Assembly: GCA_041390125.1 (NCBI GenBank)
Contig: JAWKQN010000010.1
Span: 180,486 to 244,485, forward strand
Source of the DNA: Gemmatimonadota bacterium
GTDB taxonomy: Bacteria > Gemmatimonadota > Gemmatimonadetes > Longimicrobiales > Gaopeijiaceae
Reading direction: 5' to 3'
DNA: 64,000 nt
Below are positions 8,580 to 16,953 of the stretch, one piece after another (positions within the stretch are counted from its first letter, which is position 1; every line of letters begins with the position of its first letter). Under the pieces are notes generated by a model that searched no databases, had not been told where the DNA came from, and saw only the letters and a program-made list of their open reading frames with translations. The position numbers were made by a program, and so were the translations under genes.

Positions 8580-9701
8580 TTATCGTCTGAGCATCACCTT
8601 CACAATGGGGATTCTCGGCACGCCATTGGCGTCTTCTTCGTACCAGTATGCATAGTCCCCACCGGCAACGAAGCGCAGTGGTTGATCCAGCGTCTGAAAC
8701 CATATCAGTGCGCCCGACTGTGGATCGAGAATCTCGATCCTCGAGTCGTAGTACCGTACGTAGTCGGTGATTCCCGTCATTGGGCGATCGTAGATCCCTC
8801 TGATGTCCCCAAGACCTTCGTGGAACTCCTGGTCCGCCACGCGAACGTTGACCCATAGTGCACCCGAGGGGTCGATCCGTACATCCATGATCCCGGGCCG
8901 CGGCGGTCGCTCTGGATGCTCCACGTCGATGCCCGGGTCGCGGTGAGGACGAAACCACGGGACGTCACGACGAAGTGTGCGGACGTGCTCCCCAGCAACG
9001 GACCACTGATCCAGTCGGTACTCCGTCAAGTTCGCCGACCAGAAGCGCCCGTCATGGAGGTTCGACAACGAGCGCCAGAGAGACTCGTCGTCGGATCTCC
9101 GATACTCCGGGTTCTCCGCACCGAAAGACCGCTCCAGGACTCCCTCGGTGTCGATCCTGTGCAGGGGGAATCCTGCTCGCTCGGGAGAGCGGATCACCTC
9201 TGCCGTGACCATGCTGCCGTCGGGCAAGCGGAGCAGACCCTGAGACGCCCCCAGCGCGATAGCTCGCGTGGCAACCACATCGAGCGTTGGAGTAACTGTC
9301 GTCATCCGACGATTGCCGATGTCGAATACGAGAAGCGAGTCACCCTCTGTCACTTGAAGAAACCGGATGAAGCTGTACTCACCCGGCCCTTGACCGCCTC
9401 GACCGATGGCGCCTCGGAATCGGCCCACCGAGTCGAACCTGAGTACGGCGGTCGCGTCCAGCATCGAGGACATATACCACCATCCACGGGAGTCGCGGGC
9501 GAGCGAGAAGGGCTCATTGACGCGATCCGCCGAGCGCCCATCCAAGATCACGACTGGCGTCAACTCGATCCGGCAGGTCGTGCAGGACGCCAGATCGCCA
9601 GGAATCGTGATCTCCTGGCCAATCAGATCGGATCCTGGTCCGACCAGGATCAGAAGCACCGCTACGTGTAGAGTAACCGGGAGACGTTTCAGCCGGCCCA
9701 T
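8580..9701 (-). CDS. 6-bladed beta-propeller secreted protein
   Basis: 373 residues with a Sec-type signal (LPVTLHVAVLLILVGPGSDLIGQ). Repeated propeller-type segments are seen (FSLARDSRGWWYMSS, GGQGPGEYSFIRFLQV, LLVFDIGNRRMTTV, MDVRIDPSGALWVNV), typical of the 6-bladed NHL-like propeller proteins common in environmental Bacteroidota and Gemmatimonadota. No enzyme function can be assigned. It has a good ribosome-binding site (AGGGAGG) before its ATG. Its base composition is visibly less GC-rich than its neighbours, which may point to later acquisition or relaxed selection. Transcribed alone, convergent with the gene to its left. Confidence 0.75.
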   Translation of the reverse strand: MGRLKRLPVTLHVAVLLILVGPGSDLIGQEITIPGDLASCTTCRIELTPVVILDGRSADRVNEPFSLARDSRGWWYMSSMLDATAVLRFDSVGRFRGAIGRGGQGPGEYSFIRFLQVTEGDSLLVFDIGNRRMTTVTPTLDVVATRAIALGASQGLLRLPDGSMVTAEVIRSPERAGFPLHRIDTEGVLERSFGAENPEYRRSDDESLWRSLSNLHDGRFWSANLTEYRLDQWSVAGEHVRTLRRDVPWFRPHRDPGIDVEHPERPPRPGIMDVRIDPSGALWVNVRVADQEFHEGLGDIRGIYDRPMTGITDYVRYYDSRIEILDPQSGALIWFQTLDQPLRFVAGGDYAYWYEEDANGVPRIPIVKVMLRR

Positions 9702-9891
9702 CGCCCCTCCCTGTTGGGGGGTGACTCCATGCGCATTGCACGATTCGAGGGCATCGGTAGGCGGCGCCCCGCGAATTACGCGGCAACGACGGGGGGACGA
9801 ACCATTCGGAGGGAAGGACGGGCGTACGTGGACCTCGCGGCCTGTACACCACCTAGGCGCAGATTACCGACCCGAAAGCCGCAGACGCAAG

Positions 9892-9916
9892 GTCACGCGC
9901 TCCAGTCACGCGCTCC
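9892..9916. repeat. Tandem direct repeat, 2 x 12 bp
   Basis: GTCACGCGCTCC occurs twice with one base between the copies (9892-9903 and 9905-9916). It lies in the 239-nt gap between the propeller gene and the end of the ABC permease gene. No function is evident. Confidence 0.6.
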
Positions 9917-9940
9917 GATCCTGCACCCGCCGGCTGTCGG

Positions 9941-11191
9941 CTACGCCTCCCGCACCCAGCGCCACAGCTCGGGCAACGTGGGTCGCTTCCCCTGCATCAG
10001 GATCCCCACGCGGTAGATGCGGCCCGCGATCCAGGCCACGCCCACGATCGCCAGCACCGTCAGCACGATGGACAGCCCGATCTGCCAGAACGGAGCGGTC
10101 CCGGACGCGGCGCGCGCGAACATCAGCAGCGGCGTGAAGAGCGGGAAGAGGGACATCCCGGCCAGGAGTGGCGTGTCCCCGGCCCCTTCCAGCGCGGGGA
10201 TCATCATGACGAAGGGGATGACCAGCATCATGGTGACGGGGAGCTGCAGCTGGCGGGTCTCCTCCTCGGTGCTGCACATGGCACCCACCGCGGCGTAGAG
10301 ACCGGAGTAGAGCAGGTAGCCCAGCACGAAGAAGACGGTGAACCACACCACGGTCAGCGCCGCGGGAGCGAGGCTGCCCGGCTCGAAGAAGGTCGCCAGC
10401 TCGGGCCGGGTTGCGACCAGCATCGGCAGGCCGAACGTGCCGGCCAGCACCACCAGCAGCACCCACACCGCGATCTGCGTGAGGCCCACCAGGCCCACCC
10501 CCACGATCTTGCCCAGCATGAGCTGCCAGGGCCGCACGGCGCTCACGACGATCTCCGCCATGCGTGAGGTCTTCTCCTCCAGCACCGCCTGCATGACGAA
10601 GACGCCGTAGAGGAGCAGCGCGAAGTAGAGGAAGAAGGCGCCCACCAGCGTGAAGCCGGTCCGCAGCTCGCGCTCGTTCTCGCTCAGCTCCTGGTCCACG
10701 GAACGGAACTCCAGGTCGCCGCCGCGCACCAGCCGCGCAACGTCCTCGGTGTCGGTGTCGGCGCCGAAGCGCTGCTCGATCACCGCACGCGTGATGGCCG
10801 ACTGCAGCGCGATGCGCCGCACGGTGCCCGGGCTGTCCTCGCCGACGAGCGTGGCCTCACCGCGCGTCAGGGTGGCGTCGTCCAGGATCAGGTACGAGCC
10901 GATGTCACCGCCCCGCACCATGTCGTCCAGCCCCTGGGTGTCGCCCGCCTCGGCAGGGACGACGGTGTAGTCGGCGTCCGTCAGCGCGGCGGTGACCGGG
11001 TCCATCAACACGCCGGTGCGGTCCAGCACCGCGATGCGGGTGCGCCCTTCGGAGCTGCGCGCCGCCATGAAGCCGCTGCCGAAGATGAGCGCGATGATCA
11101 GCAGAGGGCCCCCGATGGTGGCCAACAGGAAGGACCGCTTGCGCACCCGTTCCAGGTACTCGCGCTTGAGCACGCTCCAGACGGCGTTCAC
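9941..11191 (-). CDS. ABC-2 type transporter permease (NatB/YhaP-like)
   Basis: 416 residues. A cytoplasmic N-terminus (VLKREYLERVRKRSF), a first helix (LATIGGPLLIIALIFGSG), a periplasmic domain of about 150 residues, then a cluster of five helices (for example GFTLVGAFFLYFALLLYGV, IAVWVLLVVLAG). This layout is that of NatB/YhaP ABC-2 permeases, proposed to export sodium or other substrates. It starts within the stop of the ATPase gene (ATGA overlap at 11188-11191), so the two are translationally coupled and form one exporter. The substrate cannot be deduced. Confidence 0.87.
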   Translation of the reverse strand: MNAVWSVLKREYLERVRKRSFLLATIGGPLLIIALIFGSGFMAARSSEGRTRIAVLDRTGVLMDPVTAALTDADYTVVPAEAGDTQGLDDMVRGGDIGSYLILDDATLTRGEATLVGEDSPGTVRRIALQSAITRAVIEQRFGADTDTEDVARLVRGGDLEFRSVDQELSENERELRTGFTLVGAFFLYFALLLYGVFVMQAVLEEKTSRMAEIVVSAVRPWQLMLGKIVGVGLVGLTQIAVWVLLVVLAGTFGLPMLVATRPELATFFEPGSLAPAALTVVWFTVFFVLGYLLYSGLYAAVGAMCSTEEETRQLQLPVTMMLVIPFVMMIPALEGAGDTPLLAGMSLFPLFTPLLMFARAASGTAPFWQIGLSIVLTVLAIVGVAWIAGRIYRVGILMQGKRPTLPELWRWVREA

Positions 11192-12111
11192 GAGACCACC
11201 TCCTGGCCGCGTCGGCCGGCGTGCTTGACGAAGATCTCGTGCAGGCGCGGCTCCACCCGTTCGAAGCGGTGCATCACCACGTGGTCGGCGACGGCGCGCC
11301 GCAGCAGCGCCTGGGCATCGGCGCCATCGCGCAGAAGCAGGTGCACGCCGTCATCGCGCGTGCGCTCGATGGAGAGGACCTCGGAGCCGCGCTCGATCCA
11401 GTCGTCGGAGCCTTCGTACTCGACGGCGATGACGCCACGGGACTCGGCCCGCTTGATCGAGCGCAGGTCGCCGTCGAGCACCTTCTGCGAATGCGAGATC
11501 AGGCACACCGCGTCGCACATGCGCTCGGCCTGCTCCATCAAGTGGGTGGAGAAGAGGATGGTGGTCCCCTTCTGCTTGTAGTCGAGGACGATGCTCTCCA
11601 GGACGTCCTGGTTGATGGGATCCAGCCCGCTGAAGGGCTCGTCCAGGATCAGCAGCTCGGGCTCGTGCACCACGGTGCCGATGAACTGGACCTTCTGCTG
11701 CATCCCCTTGGAGAGATCCTCCACCCGCTTCCCGGCCCAGGCGCCGAGCTCGAGCCGGTCGATCCAGGTCCGCGCCCGCCGGCGGGCCTCCCGGGCGTCC
11801 ACGCCCCGGATCTCGCCCAGGAAGACGATGACGTCCTCCACCTTCATCTTCCGGTAGAGGCCCCGCTCCTCCGGGAGGTAGCCCACCCGCTTGCGGCGGG
11901 GCTCGTCCGGGTCGCCGCCGAACAGGGTCACCCGGCCCCGGTCGGGGAGCAGGATGCCCATGATCATCCGGATGCTGGTGGTCTTGCCGGAGCCGTTGGG
12001 ACCGAGCAGGCCGTAGACCGCACCCCGGGGCACGGCCAGGCTCAGATCGGCCACCGCCGTGTGCTTCCCGAACTGCTTCCACACCCCCTCCAACTGGATC
12101 GCCAGGTCCAT
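11188..12111 (-). CDS. ABC transporter ATP-binding protein (NatA-like)
   Basis: 307-residue ATPase with Walker A GPNGSGKTT (residues 37-45), signature LSKGMQQKV, Walker B LLILDEPFSGLDP and the His switch in STHLMEQ. A C-terminal DUF4162-like extension follows, as in NatA/YhaQ. The ATG at 12111 (MDLAIQLEG) is chosen because the preceding in-frame stretch is Pro/Arg-rich and non-conserved. It partners with the overlapping ABC-2 permease. The divergent AbrB-type gene starts 205 nt away, and both promoters should lie between 12112 and 12315. Confidence 0.9.
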   Translation of the reverse strand: MDLAIQLEGVWKQFGKHTAVADLSLAVPRGAVYGLLGPNGSGKTTSIRMIMGILLPDRGRVTLFGGDPDEPRRKRVGYLPEERGLYRKMKVEDVIVFLGEIRGVDAREARRRARTWIDRLELGAWAGKRVEDLSKGMQQKVQFIGTVVHEPELLILDEPFSGLDPINQDVLESIVLDYKQKGTTILFSTHLMEQAERMCDAVCLISHSQKVLDGDLRSIKRAESRGVIAVEYEGSDDWIERGSEVLSIERTRDDGVHLLLRDGADAQALLRRAVADHVVMHRFERVEPRLHEIFVKHAGRRGQEVVS

Positions 12112-12315
12112 ACCGCCTCTTCGGTTCGGGGAGGAATCCCGGGTGCTACGGCCCGGGTCCGGGGATTCTTCAGATGTGCGGGGCCACACGGGCCGCCCCG
12201 CGCCGGCCCGCGCCCGTGAGTGTTGCGGCAACGCAACGAACCTGGCCCCTCAGCTTGCCGGCAGGGGCCGAAAACCCTTAGATTTCAACGATTCTCAGGC
12301 ATCCGAGGAGGCTCG

Positions 12316-12510
12316 ATGGCGATCTATCGTACGCTCTACTACGGCGATGTGAACATCGGCGTGGGGGGTCGGATCACGATCCCGCAGGAGATGCGAGACG
12401 ACCTCCGTCTGGAGGAGGGGGACGTGTTGACCGTCCGGGTCGAGGAGACCCCGAAGGGCGTCCGCCAGATGGTCTTGTGGCGGGCGGAGCAGCAGGCGGA
12501 AGAGGAGTAG
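12316..12510 (+). CDS. AbrB/SpoVT-fold DNA-binding protein
   Basis: 64 residues with the swapped-hairpin AbrB pattern: VGGRITIPQEMRDDLRLEEGDVLTVRVEE. The GAGGAG ribosome-binding site at 12305-12310 lies 5 nt before the ATG. Proteins of this fold are transition-state regulators or antitoxins that bind their own promoters. No toxin gene follows (the next gene is convergent), so a regulator, perhaps of the divergent ABC operon, is more likely than a toxin-antitoxin pair. Confidence 0.8.
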   Translation: MAIYRTLYYGDVNIGVGGRITIPQEMRDDLRLEEGDVLTVRVEETPKGVRQMVLWRAEQQAEEE

Positions 12511-12520
12511 CATCCGTCCG

Positions 12521-12540
12521 GGAAGGCGCTTCAGCCTTCC
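12521..12540. terminator. Hairpin between convergent genes
   Basis: GGAAGGC / GCCTTCC (7 bp, loop GCTTCA) between the ends of the AbrB-type and LuxC-like genes, overlapping the latter's stop codon. There is no T tract, so it is a weak bidirectional terminator candidate. Confidence 0.4.
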
Positions 12541-13877
12541 AGATCCACCAGGTCCAACAGCGGTTCGAGCGATCCGCTCCCGTCGTGGTGCCACCATGCC
12601 GGGGGCCACGGGAGATCGGCCAGCGTGGTGACCCTCAGGGCTCCCGCGCGGGCGGCCCGCTCGGCCCAGGCATCCCGCCATTCCGGCCCCGCTTCCAGAG
12701 CGACGCTCTGAAGGTGGGGCCGGAGCGCGTCCACCTCCGTGAAGGCGGTCTCGAGGTCCGGCACCGGTCGCAGGGCCACGACCCGGCCGTCCGGGAGGGC
12801 TCCGACGTCGCCCAGGACCACGCAGCCCGCCGCGCCCGCATCCCACACCTGCACGGCCTCGCCCGCGGCGGAGCGCATCTGGAGCGTGCTGATCCACTGG
12901 CGGCGCAGCGCCGCGCCGCCCAGGTCCTCGGGAGGCGGGAGCCGGCCGCCCCACGTCCTCAAGGCCTCCGCCACCCGGGGCCCCAGTCGGGCGCACCGAT
13001 CGCCGTCGGGGTCCTCGACCCAGGCCTGGTAGGCGGACACGCACCCGCGCCGCTCGAACGTGCCGACCGCTGCAGCCAGCGCCTCGGCCACCGGGTCCGC
13101 ATCCGCCCGCTCCGCGTCCAGCACGGCCACGCTCACGCGGTGGGGATACTCCACCAGCCGGGCGTGGACGGGGGCGCTGCGGCGCACGGCCGCGATGGTC
13201 CGGTCGTCGCCGTAGACCACCACCGTGCGCGGCCGGGTGGGCCACGGGTCGAGCGCGCCCCCGGGCCAGTAGACCACGGCGCAGGTCGCGGCCAGGGCGG
13301 GATCGAGCTCGGCCAACGCCCGGTGGAACAGGACGGGAAGGACCACGTCCCCCGCGCCCGGCTTGACCACCAGGGCGCTCCCGACCAGGAGGCCCCGGAT
13401 CAGCGACGTGGTCGTGACGCCGGGCACGCTGCCCGACCCCACGTGCAGGGCCGGAGAGCGGGGCAGAGCCCGCACCTGGCGGGGCCCGTCCGGGACGAAG
13501 CGCTCCAGCACGCTGGGATCGCCCAGCTCGGCTTCGAGGTGCAGCAACAGCCGGTCGGTGGTCCAGTCGCGCGCCATGCCATCCAGCACGTGTGCGGCCA
13601 TCTCCACGGACAGGCCCGATCGCCCGGGGAGGGCGTCCAGGGCCTGGGCGCGCAACGGGTCGGCCGGATCCAGGAAGCGCTGGCCCACCCGACCGAGGAC
13701 CTCGGCGGTCTCGGCCGCGGGACGGACGCCACGCTCGACGCGCGCCTCCTCGAGACGGCCGAGCAGCGCGTTCAGCCACGGCGCGGTGACCTGCAGGAAG
13801 CCGAGCGTGCCCTCGCTGCGCCGGGCGGGCAGGGAGACGTCGGGCGGTAGCGACCACGCGTCGAACGGCTCAGACAC
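12531..13877 (-). CDS. Acyl-CoA/acyl-enzyme reductase, LuxC family
   Basis: 448-residue LuxC-type reductase, an aldehyde-dehydrogenase-fold enzyme that reduces an activated acyl group to an aldehyde with NADPH. Seen: GSGSVPG and the glycine-rich stretch SALVVKPGAGD, and the candidate nucleophile C279 in ERRGCVSAYQ. The start codon lies inside the end of the LuxE-like gene (8-nt overlap), so the two proteins are made together, as in lux operons. No luciferase genes (luxA/B) are present; the aldehyde therefore serves something other than light production. It is the last gene of the block that starts at 19558. Confidence 0.82.
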   Translation of the reverse strand: MSEPFDAWSLPPDVSLPARRSEGTLGFLQVTAPWLNALLGRLEEARVERGVRPAAETAEVLGRVGQRFLDPADPLRAQALDALPGRSGLSVEMAAHVLDGMARDWTTDRLLLHLEAELGDPSVLERFVPDGPRQVRALPRSPALHVGSGSVPGVTTTSLIRGLLVGSALVVKPGAGDVVLPVLFHRALAELDPALAATCAVVYWPGGALDPWPTRPRTVVVYGDDRTIAAVRRSAPVHARLVEYPHRVSVAVLDAERADADPVAEALAAAVGTFERRGCVSAYQAWVEDPDGDRCARLGPRVAEALRTWGGRLPPPEDLGGAALRRQWISTLQMRSAAGEAVQVWDAGAAGCVVLGDVGALPDGRVVALRPVPDLETAFTEVDALRPHLQSVALEAGPEWRDAWAERAARAGALRVTTLADLPWPPAWWHHDGSGSLEPLLDLVDLEG

Positions 13878-14973
13878 GGTGCACCTGCGCCCGCTCGATC
13901 TCCTCGAACGTGAGCGAGCACCCGCGCAGCTCGGCGCCGGTGGCCCGCCCCAGCAGCTCGAACCCGTCCGCCCGGGCCACGCCCAGGTCCTCGGTCAGCA
14001 CCGCGGAGACGGAGTGCAGGTTGGCGAGATCATGATGGGCGAGCACGCCCGTCACACCCGCCGGCTGCTCCCGGAGCGTGTCCGGGTCCAGCACGCGGGT
14101 GCGGACCCAGGGCGGCCCCTGGAACACGCCGCGGACCGCGCCTCCGGTCCGCAGCACGGGATCGTAGAACTGCGACAGCAGCTCGGTCATGCCGTATTCG
14201 GCCACGATGTGGGTCGCGGGGATGCCCAACCGATCCTCCACCGCGGCGCGCAGCGCGTCCCGGCTCACCGCGGCGCGGCGCCCCTTGAAGCCGCCCGTCT
14301 CCATCAGCCGGGACCCGGCCGGAAGTCCTACGCGCACGTCGCGCCGGTCCAGGTGCTCGAGTGCGGCTGCCAGGGCGAACGCGGTGGTGAAGATCAGCAC
14401 CGGACGTTCCGCCTCCACGGCGTGCGCCAGCGCCTCCTCCCAGGCTCGACCGTCGAGACCCCCGGCCGCGTCCACCAGCCGCGCACCGCCGGGGGCGCAC
14501 AGCGCTTCCTCCACCGTGGCGCCCATGTGGCTCAGCGACGAATCGGGCAGCTCCTCGGACGAGGGCACGAGCCGCAGCAGCGGCAGGCGGGCGCCGTCCG
14601 GCAGCACCCAGTGCCGGAACGCACTCCGCAGCGACGCGTGGTACAGCTCCACGTCCTGGACCACGTGGGTGCCGCGGCGCTCTCCCGCCGTGGTCCCGCT
14701 GGTGCGGAAGGTGACGGCCGCGGGCGCAGGAGCACCGCACACGAGCGGCAGCGCCTTGAAGGCCGTGGTGGGCACCAGGGGCACGTCCGTCCAGTGTCGC
14801 ACGGACGCGGGTGTGCGGCCCTGGGAGAGGGCGTACGCGCGGTACGGCGCGTTGTGCGCGTGCTGGTGCTCGAACACCCGCAGGGCCAGCGCGTCGAAGG
14901 CTCCGTCCGGGAGCGGTGTGTCGGCACCGCGGGCGAAGAGCGCCTTCAGCTCGCGGGCCAGCGCTTCGCTCAC
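13870..14973 (-). CDS. Acyl-protein synthetase, LuxE family
   Basis: 367-residue adenylate-forming enzyme. The ATP-binding motif TSGTTAGERRG starts at residue 91, and AEYGMTELLSQFYDP corresponds to the conserved motif of the LuxE/PaaK superfamily. LuxE activates a fatty acid with ATP and passes the acyl group to LuxC. The start is GTG at 14973, overlapping the stop of the deacylase gene (GTGA); no ATG is available nearby. Overlaps on both sides indicate tight coupling: an acid released or supplied by the upstream enzyme could be activated here and reduced by LuxC. The substrate is unknown. Confidence 0.82.
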   Translation of the reverse strand: MSEALARELKALFARGADTPLPDGAFDALALRVFEHQHAHNAPYRAYALSQGRTPASVRHWTDVPLVPTTAFKALPLVCGAPAPAAVTFRTSGTTAGERRGTHVVQDVELYHASLRSAFRHWVLPDGARLPLLRLVPSSEELPDSSLSHMGATVEEALCAPGGARLVDAAGGLDGRAWEEALAHAVEAERPVLIFTTAFALAAALEHLDRRDVRVGLPAGSRLMETGGFKGRRAAVSRDALRAAVEDRLGIPATHIVAEYGMTELLSQFYDPVLRTGGAVRGVFQGPPWVRTRVLDPDTLREQPAGVTGVLAHHDLANLHSVSAVLTEDLGVARADGFELLGRATGAELRGCSLTFEEIERAQVHRV

Positions 14974-16643
14974 CGGGCCGCCGCCGCCCCGCGCACGGCG
15001 CGTCCCGCCAACGAGCCGGTGTGCTCGCCGTCCCGGAGGGTGATCACGCCGTTGACGATCACGAGCGGGATGCCGACCGGATACTGGTGGGGGTCCTCGA
15101 AGGTGGCGCCGTCCATGACCGTGTCCGGGTCGAACGCGACCAGGTCGGCGTAGAAGCCGGGCTCCAACTGGCCGCGCTCGGAGATGCGCAGCTTGCGCGC
15201 GGGCATCGACGTCATCTTGCGCACCGCGCTCTCCAGCGTCAGCGCCCGCCGCTCGCGCACATAGTAGCCCAGCACGCGGGGGAAGCTGCCGTACGTGCGC
15301 GGATGGGGCGAGGAGCGCGACAGCACTCCGTAGGGCGCGTAGCTCCCACCGTCGGAGCAGATCATGCCCAGCGGGTGCGCGAGGAGCTTCTCCGTGTTCT
15401 CCTCGGACATGCCGAAGCCGATCATGCTCACGCTCCCGCCGTTGTCGCGCAGGAGCTCCACCGTGAGCTGATAGGGATCGACGCCCGCGGCCTGTGCGGC
15501 CTTGCCCAGCCGCTGTCCCCGCAGGTTGCCGTACTTCGCGGAGTTGGCCGAGACGATCTGCACGGCGTCCCACGAACCCAGCATCGCGATCTTGTCGCGC
15601 GCCGCCCGCTCCAGCGCCTCCTTCTCCCCGGCGGCCACCAGCCGGTCCAGGAAGGCGCGCGTGCCGCCGGAGCGCATGGAGGCGGGAAACAGGTTTTGCA
15701 GCCCCGTCTGGTAGGCGACGTACGGATAGCGGTCGAAGTGGACGTCCACCCCCGAGGCGCCCGCGTGGCGCAGCATGTCGAGCGCGGCGTCCGCCTTCCA
15801 CCAGTTGCGCTCGCCCATGGCCTTCAGGTGCGACACCTGCACCGGCACACCGGCCCGCAGCCCGATCTGGATGCATTCCTCCAGCGCGGCGAGGACGCGG
15901 TCGTCCTCGTTGCGCATGTGGCTGGCGTAGGGATAGCCGGTTCCCTTCAGCTCGGAGGCGAGCTCGGCGATCTCCTCCGCGGGGGCGAAGCTGCCCGGTG
16001 TGTACTCCAGCCCGGACGACAGCCCCACGGCTCCGCCCGCCACCGCTTCGCGGACGAGCTGACGCATGAGGCGGATCTCACCGTCGTTGGCAGGCCGGTC
16101 CCGGAAGCCCACCACGTGGCCCCGGATGGTGCCCTGCCCCACCATGGTGGCCACGTTCACGGCCGGCCGTAGCCGGTCGATGGCGTCCAGGAAGCCTCCC
16201 ACGTCGGAGAAGTCGGCCAGCGCGCCGTAGCTCTCGCGGATCCGGGTGCGCTCCGCGGCCGACCAGGGCCCCATGGAGCCGCCATCCTGCCCCGTGACCT
16301 CCAGCGTCACGCCCTGCCGGATGCGACTCTCCGCCTTGGGGTTGGTGAAGAGCGACAGGTCGGCGTGCGAGTGGATGTCCACGAAGCCCGGCGCCAGCAC
16401 CAGGCCCCGCAGGTCGATCTCCTCCGAGCCCCGTCCGTCCACCCGACCCACGGCCTCGATGCGGTCCCCGGTGACGGCCACGTCCCCTTCATAGGCCGCG
16501 CGCCCCGTGCCGTCCACCAGCGTGGCGTTGCGCAGCACCAGGTCGGCGCGCGGCCGGCGCGGCACGAACGGCGCACCCGGCAGGCCCACCAGGGCGCCGG
16601 CGCCCAGCACGGTGCTGCGCTCCACGAACTCCCGCCGCTTCAA
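14970..16643 (-). CDS. N-acyl-D-amino-acid deacylase (D-aminoacylase) family amidohydrolase
   Basis: 557 residues. Tat-type signal with MKRREFVERSTVLGAGAL, so export is likely. The amidohydrolase metal site HxH is seen in DIHSHADLS, with further conserved segments SSGLEYTPGSFA, YPYASHMRNED, VQVSHLKAMG and MICSDGGSYAPYG, as in D-aminoacylases and dihydroorotase-like enzymes. These cleave N-acyl-D-amino acids to the acid and the amino acid. It is followed by the LuxE-like gene with a 4-nt overlap and preceded by a small gene 40 nt away. In this setting a fatty acid product could feed LuxE/LuxC (inference), although a Tat-exported enzyme would release it outside the cytoplasm. Confidence 0.85.
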   Translation of the reverse strand: MKRREFVERSTVLGAGALVGLPGAPFVPRRPRADLVLRNATLVDGTGRAAYEGDVAVTGDRIEAVGRVDGRGSEEIDLRGLVLAPGFVDIHSHADLSLFTNPKAESRIRQGVTLEVTGQDGGSMGPWSAAERTRIRESYGALADFSDVGGFLDAIDRLRPAVNVATMVGQGTIRGHVVGFRDRPANDGEIRLMRQLVREAVAGGAVGLSSGLEYTPGSFAPAEEIAELASELKGTGYPYASHMRNEDDRVLAALEECIQIGLRAGVPVQVSHLKAMGERNWWKADAALDMLRHAGASGVDVHFDRYPYVAYQTGLQNLFPASMRSGGTRAFLDRLVAAGEKEALERAARDKIAMLGSWDAVQIVSANSAKYGNLRGQRLGKAAQAAGVDPYQLTVELLRDNGGSVSMIGFGMSEENTEKLLAHPLGMICSDGGSYAPYGVLSRSSPHPRTYGSFPRVLGYYVRERRALTLESAVRKMTSMPARKLRISERGQLEPGFYADLVAFDPDTVMDGATFEDPHQYPVGIPLVIVNGVITLRDGEHTGSLAGRAVRGAAAAR

Positions 16644-16683
16644 TGCCCCTCCTCGTGCCTGCGCCGCATCTCGTCTCCCACGA

Positions 16684-16953
16684 TCACAGCCCGCCCGAGC
16701 GGCGGACCCGCCCCGGCTCGATCCCGCCGGTCTCCAGGATCTTCATCTGCAGGCGCGCGGACTCCTCGTCCACGAACTCCGTGACCCGCTGCAGCCGCTC
16801 CCGCGCCTCCTCGTAGGCGTCCGCGGGAAAATCGCTGCCCTCGGCATGGCGGATGGATCCCGCCACCGCGTCCAGCTCGCGCTCCACCTTCTCCACGGCG
16901 CGCCGCAGTCGGGCCAGCGCGCGGCGCGCTTCCTTCTCGGCACCCGCGCTCAT
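16684..16953 (-). CDS. Small helical protein of unknown function
   Basis: 89 residues, almost entirely charged alpha-helix (EARRALARLRRAVEKVER; YEEARERLQRVTEF), likely a coiled-coil or helical hairpin. The ATG overlaps the stop of the molybdenum hydroxylase gene (ATGA at 16950-16953). No family is recognised. Its place between the hydroxylase and the deacylase suggests an accessory or assembly role, but this is only inference. Confidence 0.7.
   Translation of the reverse strand: MSAGAEKEARRALARLRRAVEKVERELDAVAGSIRHAEGSDFPADAYEEARERLQRVTEFVDEESARLQMKILETGGIEPGRVRRSGGL

Noticed and set aside
12316..12510. AbrB-fold protein as antitoxin of a toxin-antitoxin pair
   Set aside because: No adjacent same-strand gene could encode a toxin; the next gene is convergent luxC-like.
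12531..14973. Bioluminescence operon
   Set aside because: LuxC and LuxE homologues are present, but luxA/luxB are not; these families occur widely in non-luminous bacteria.
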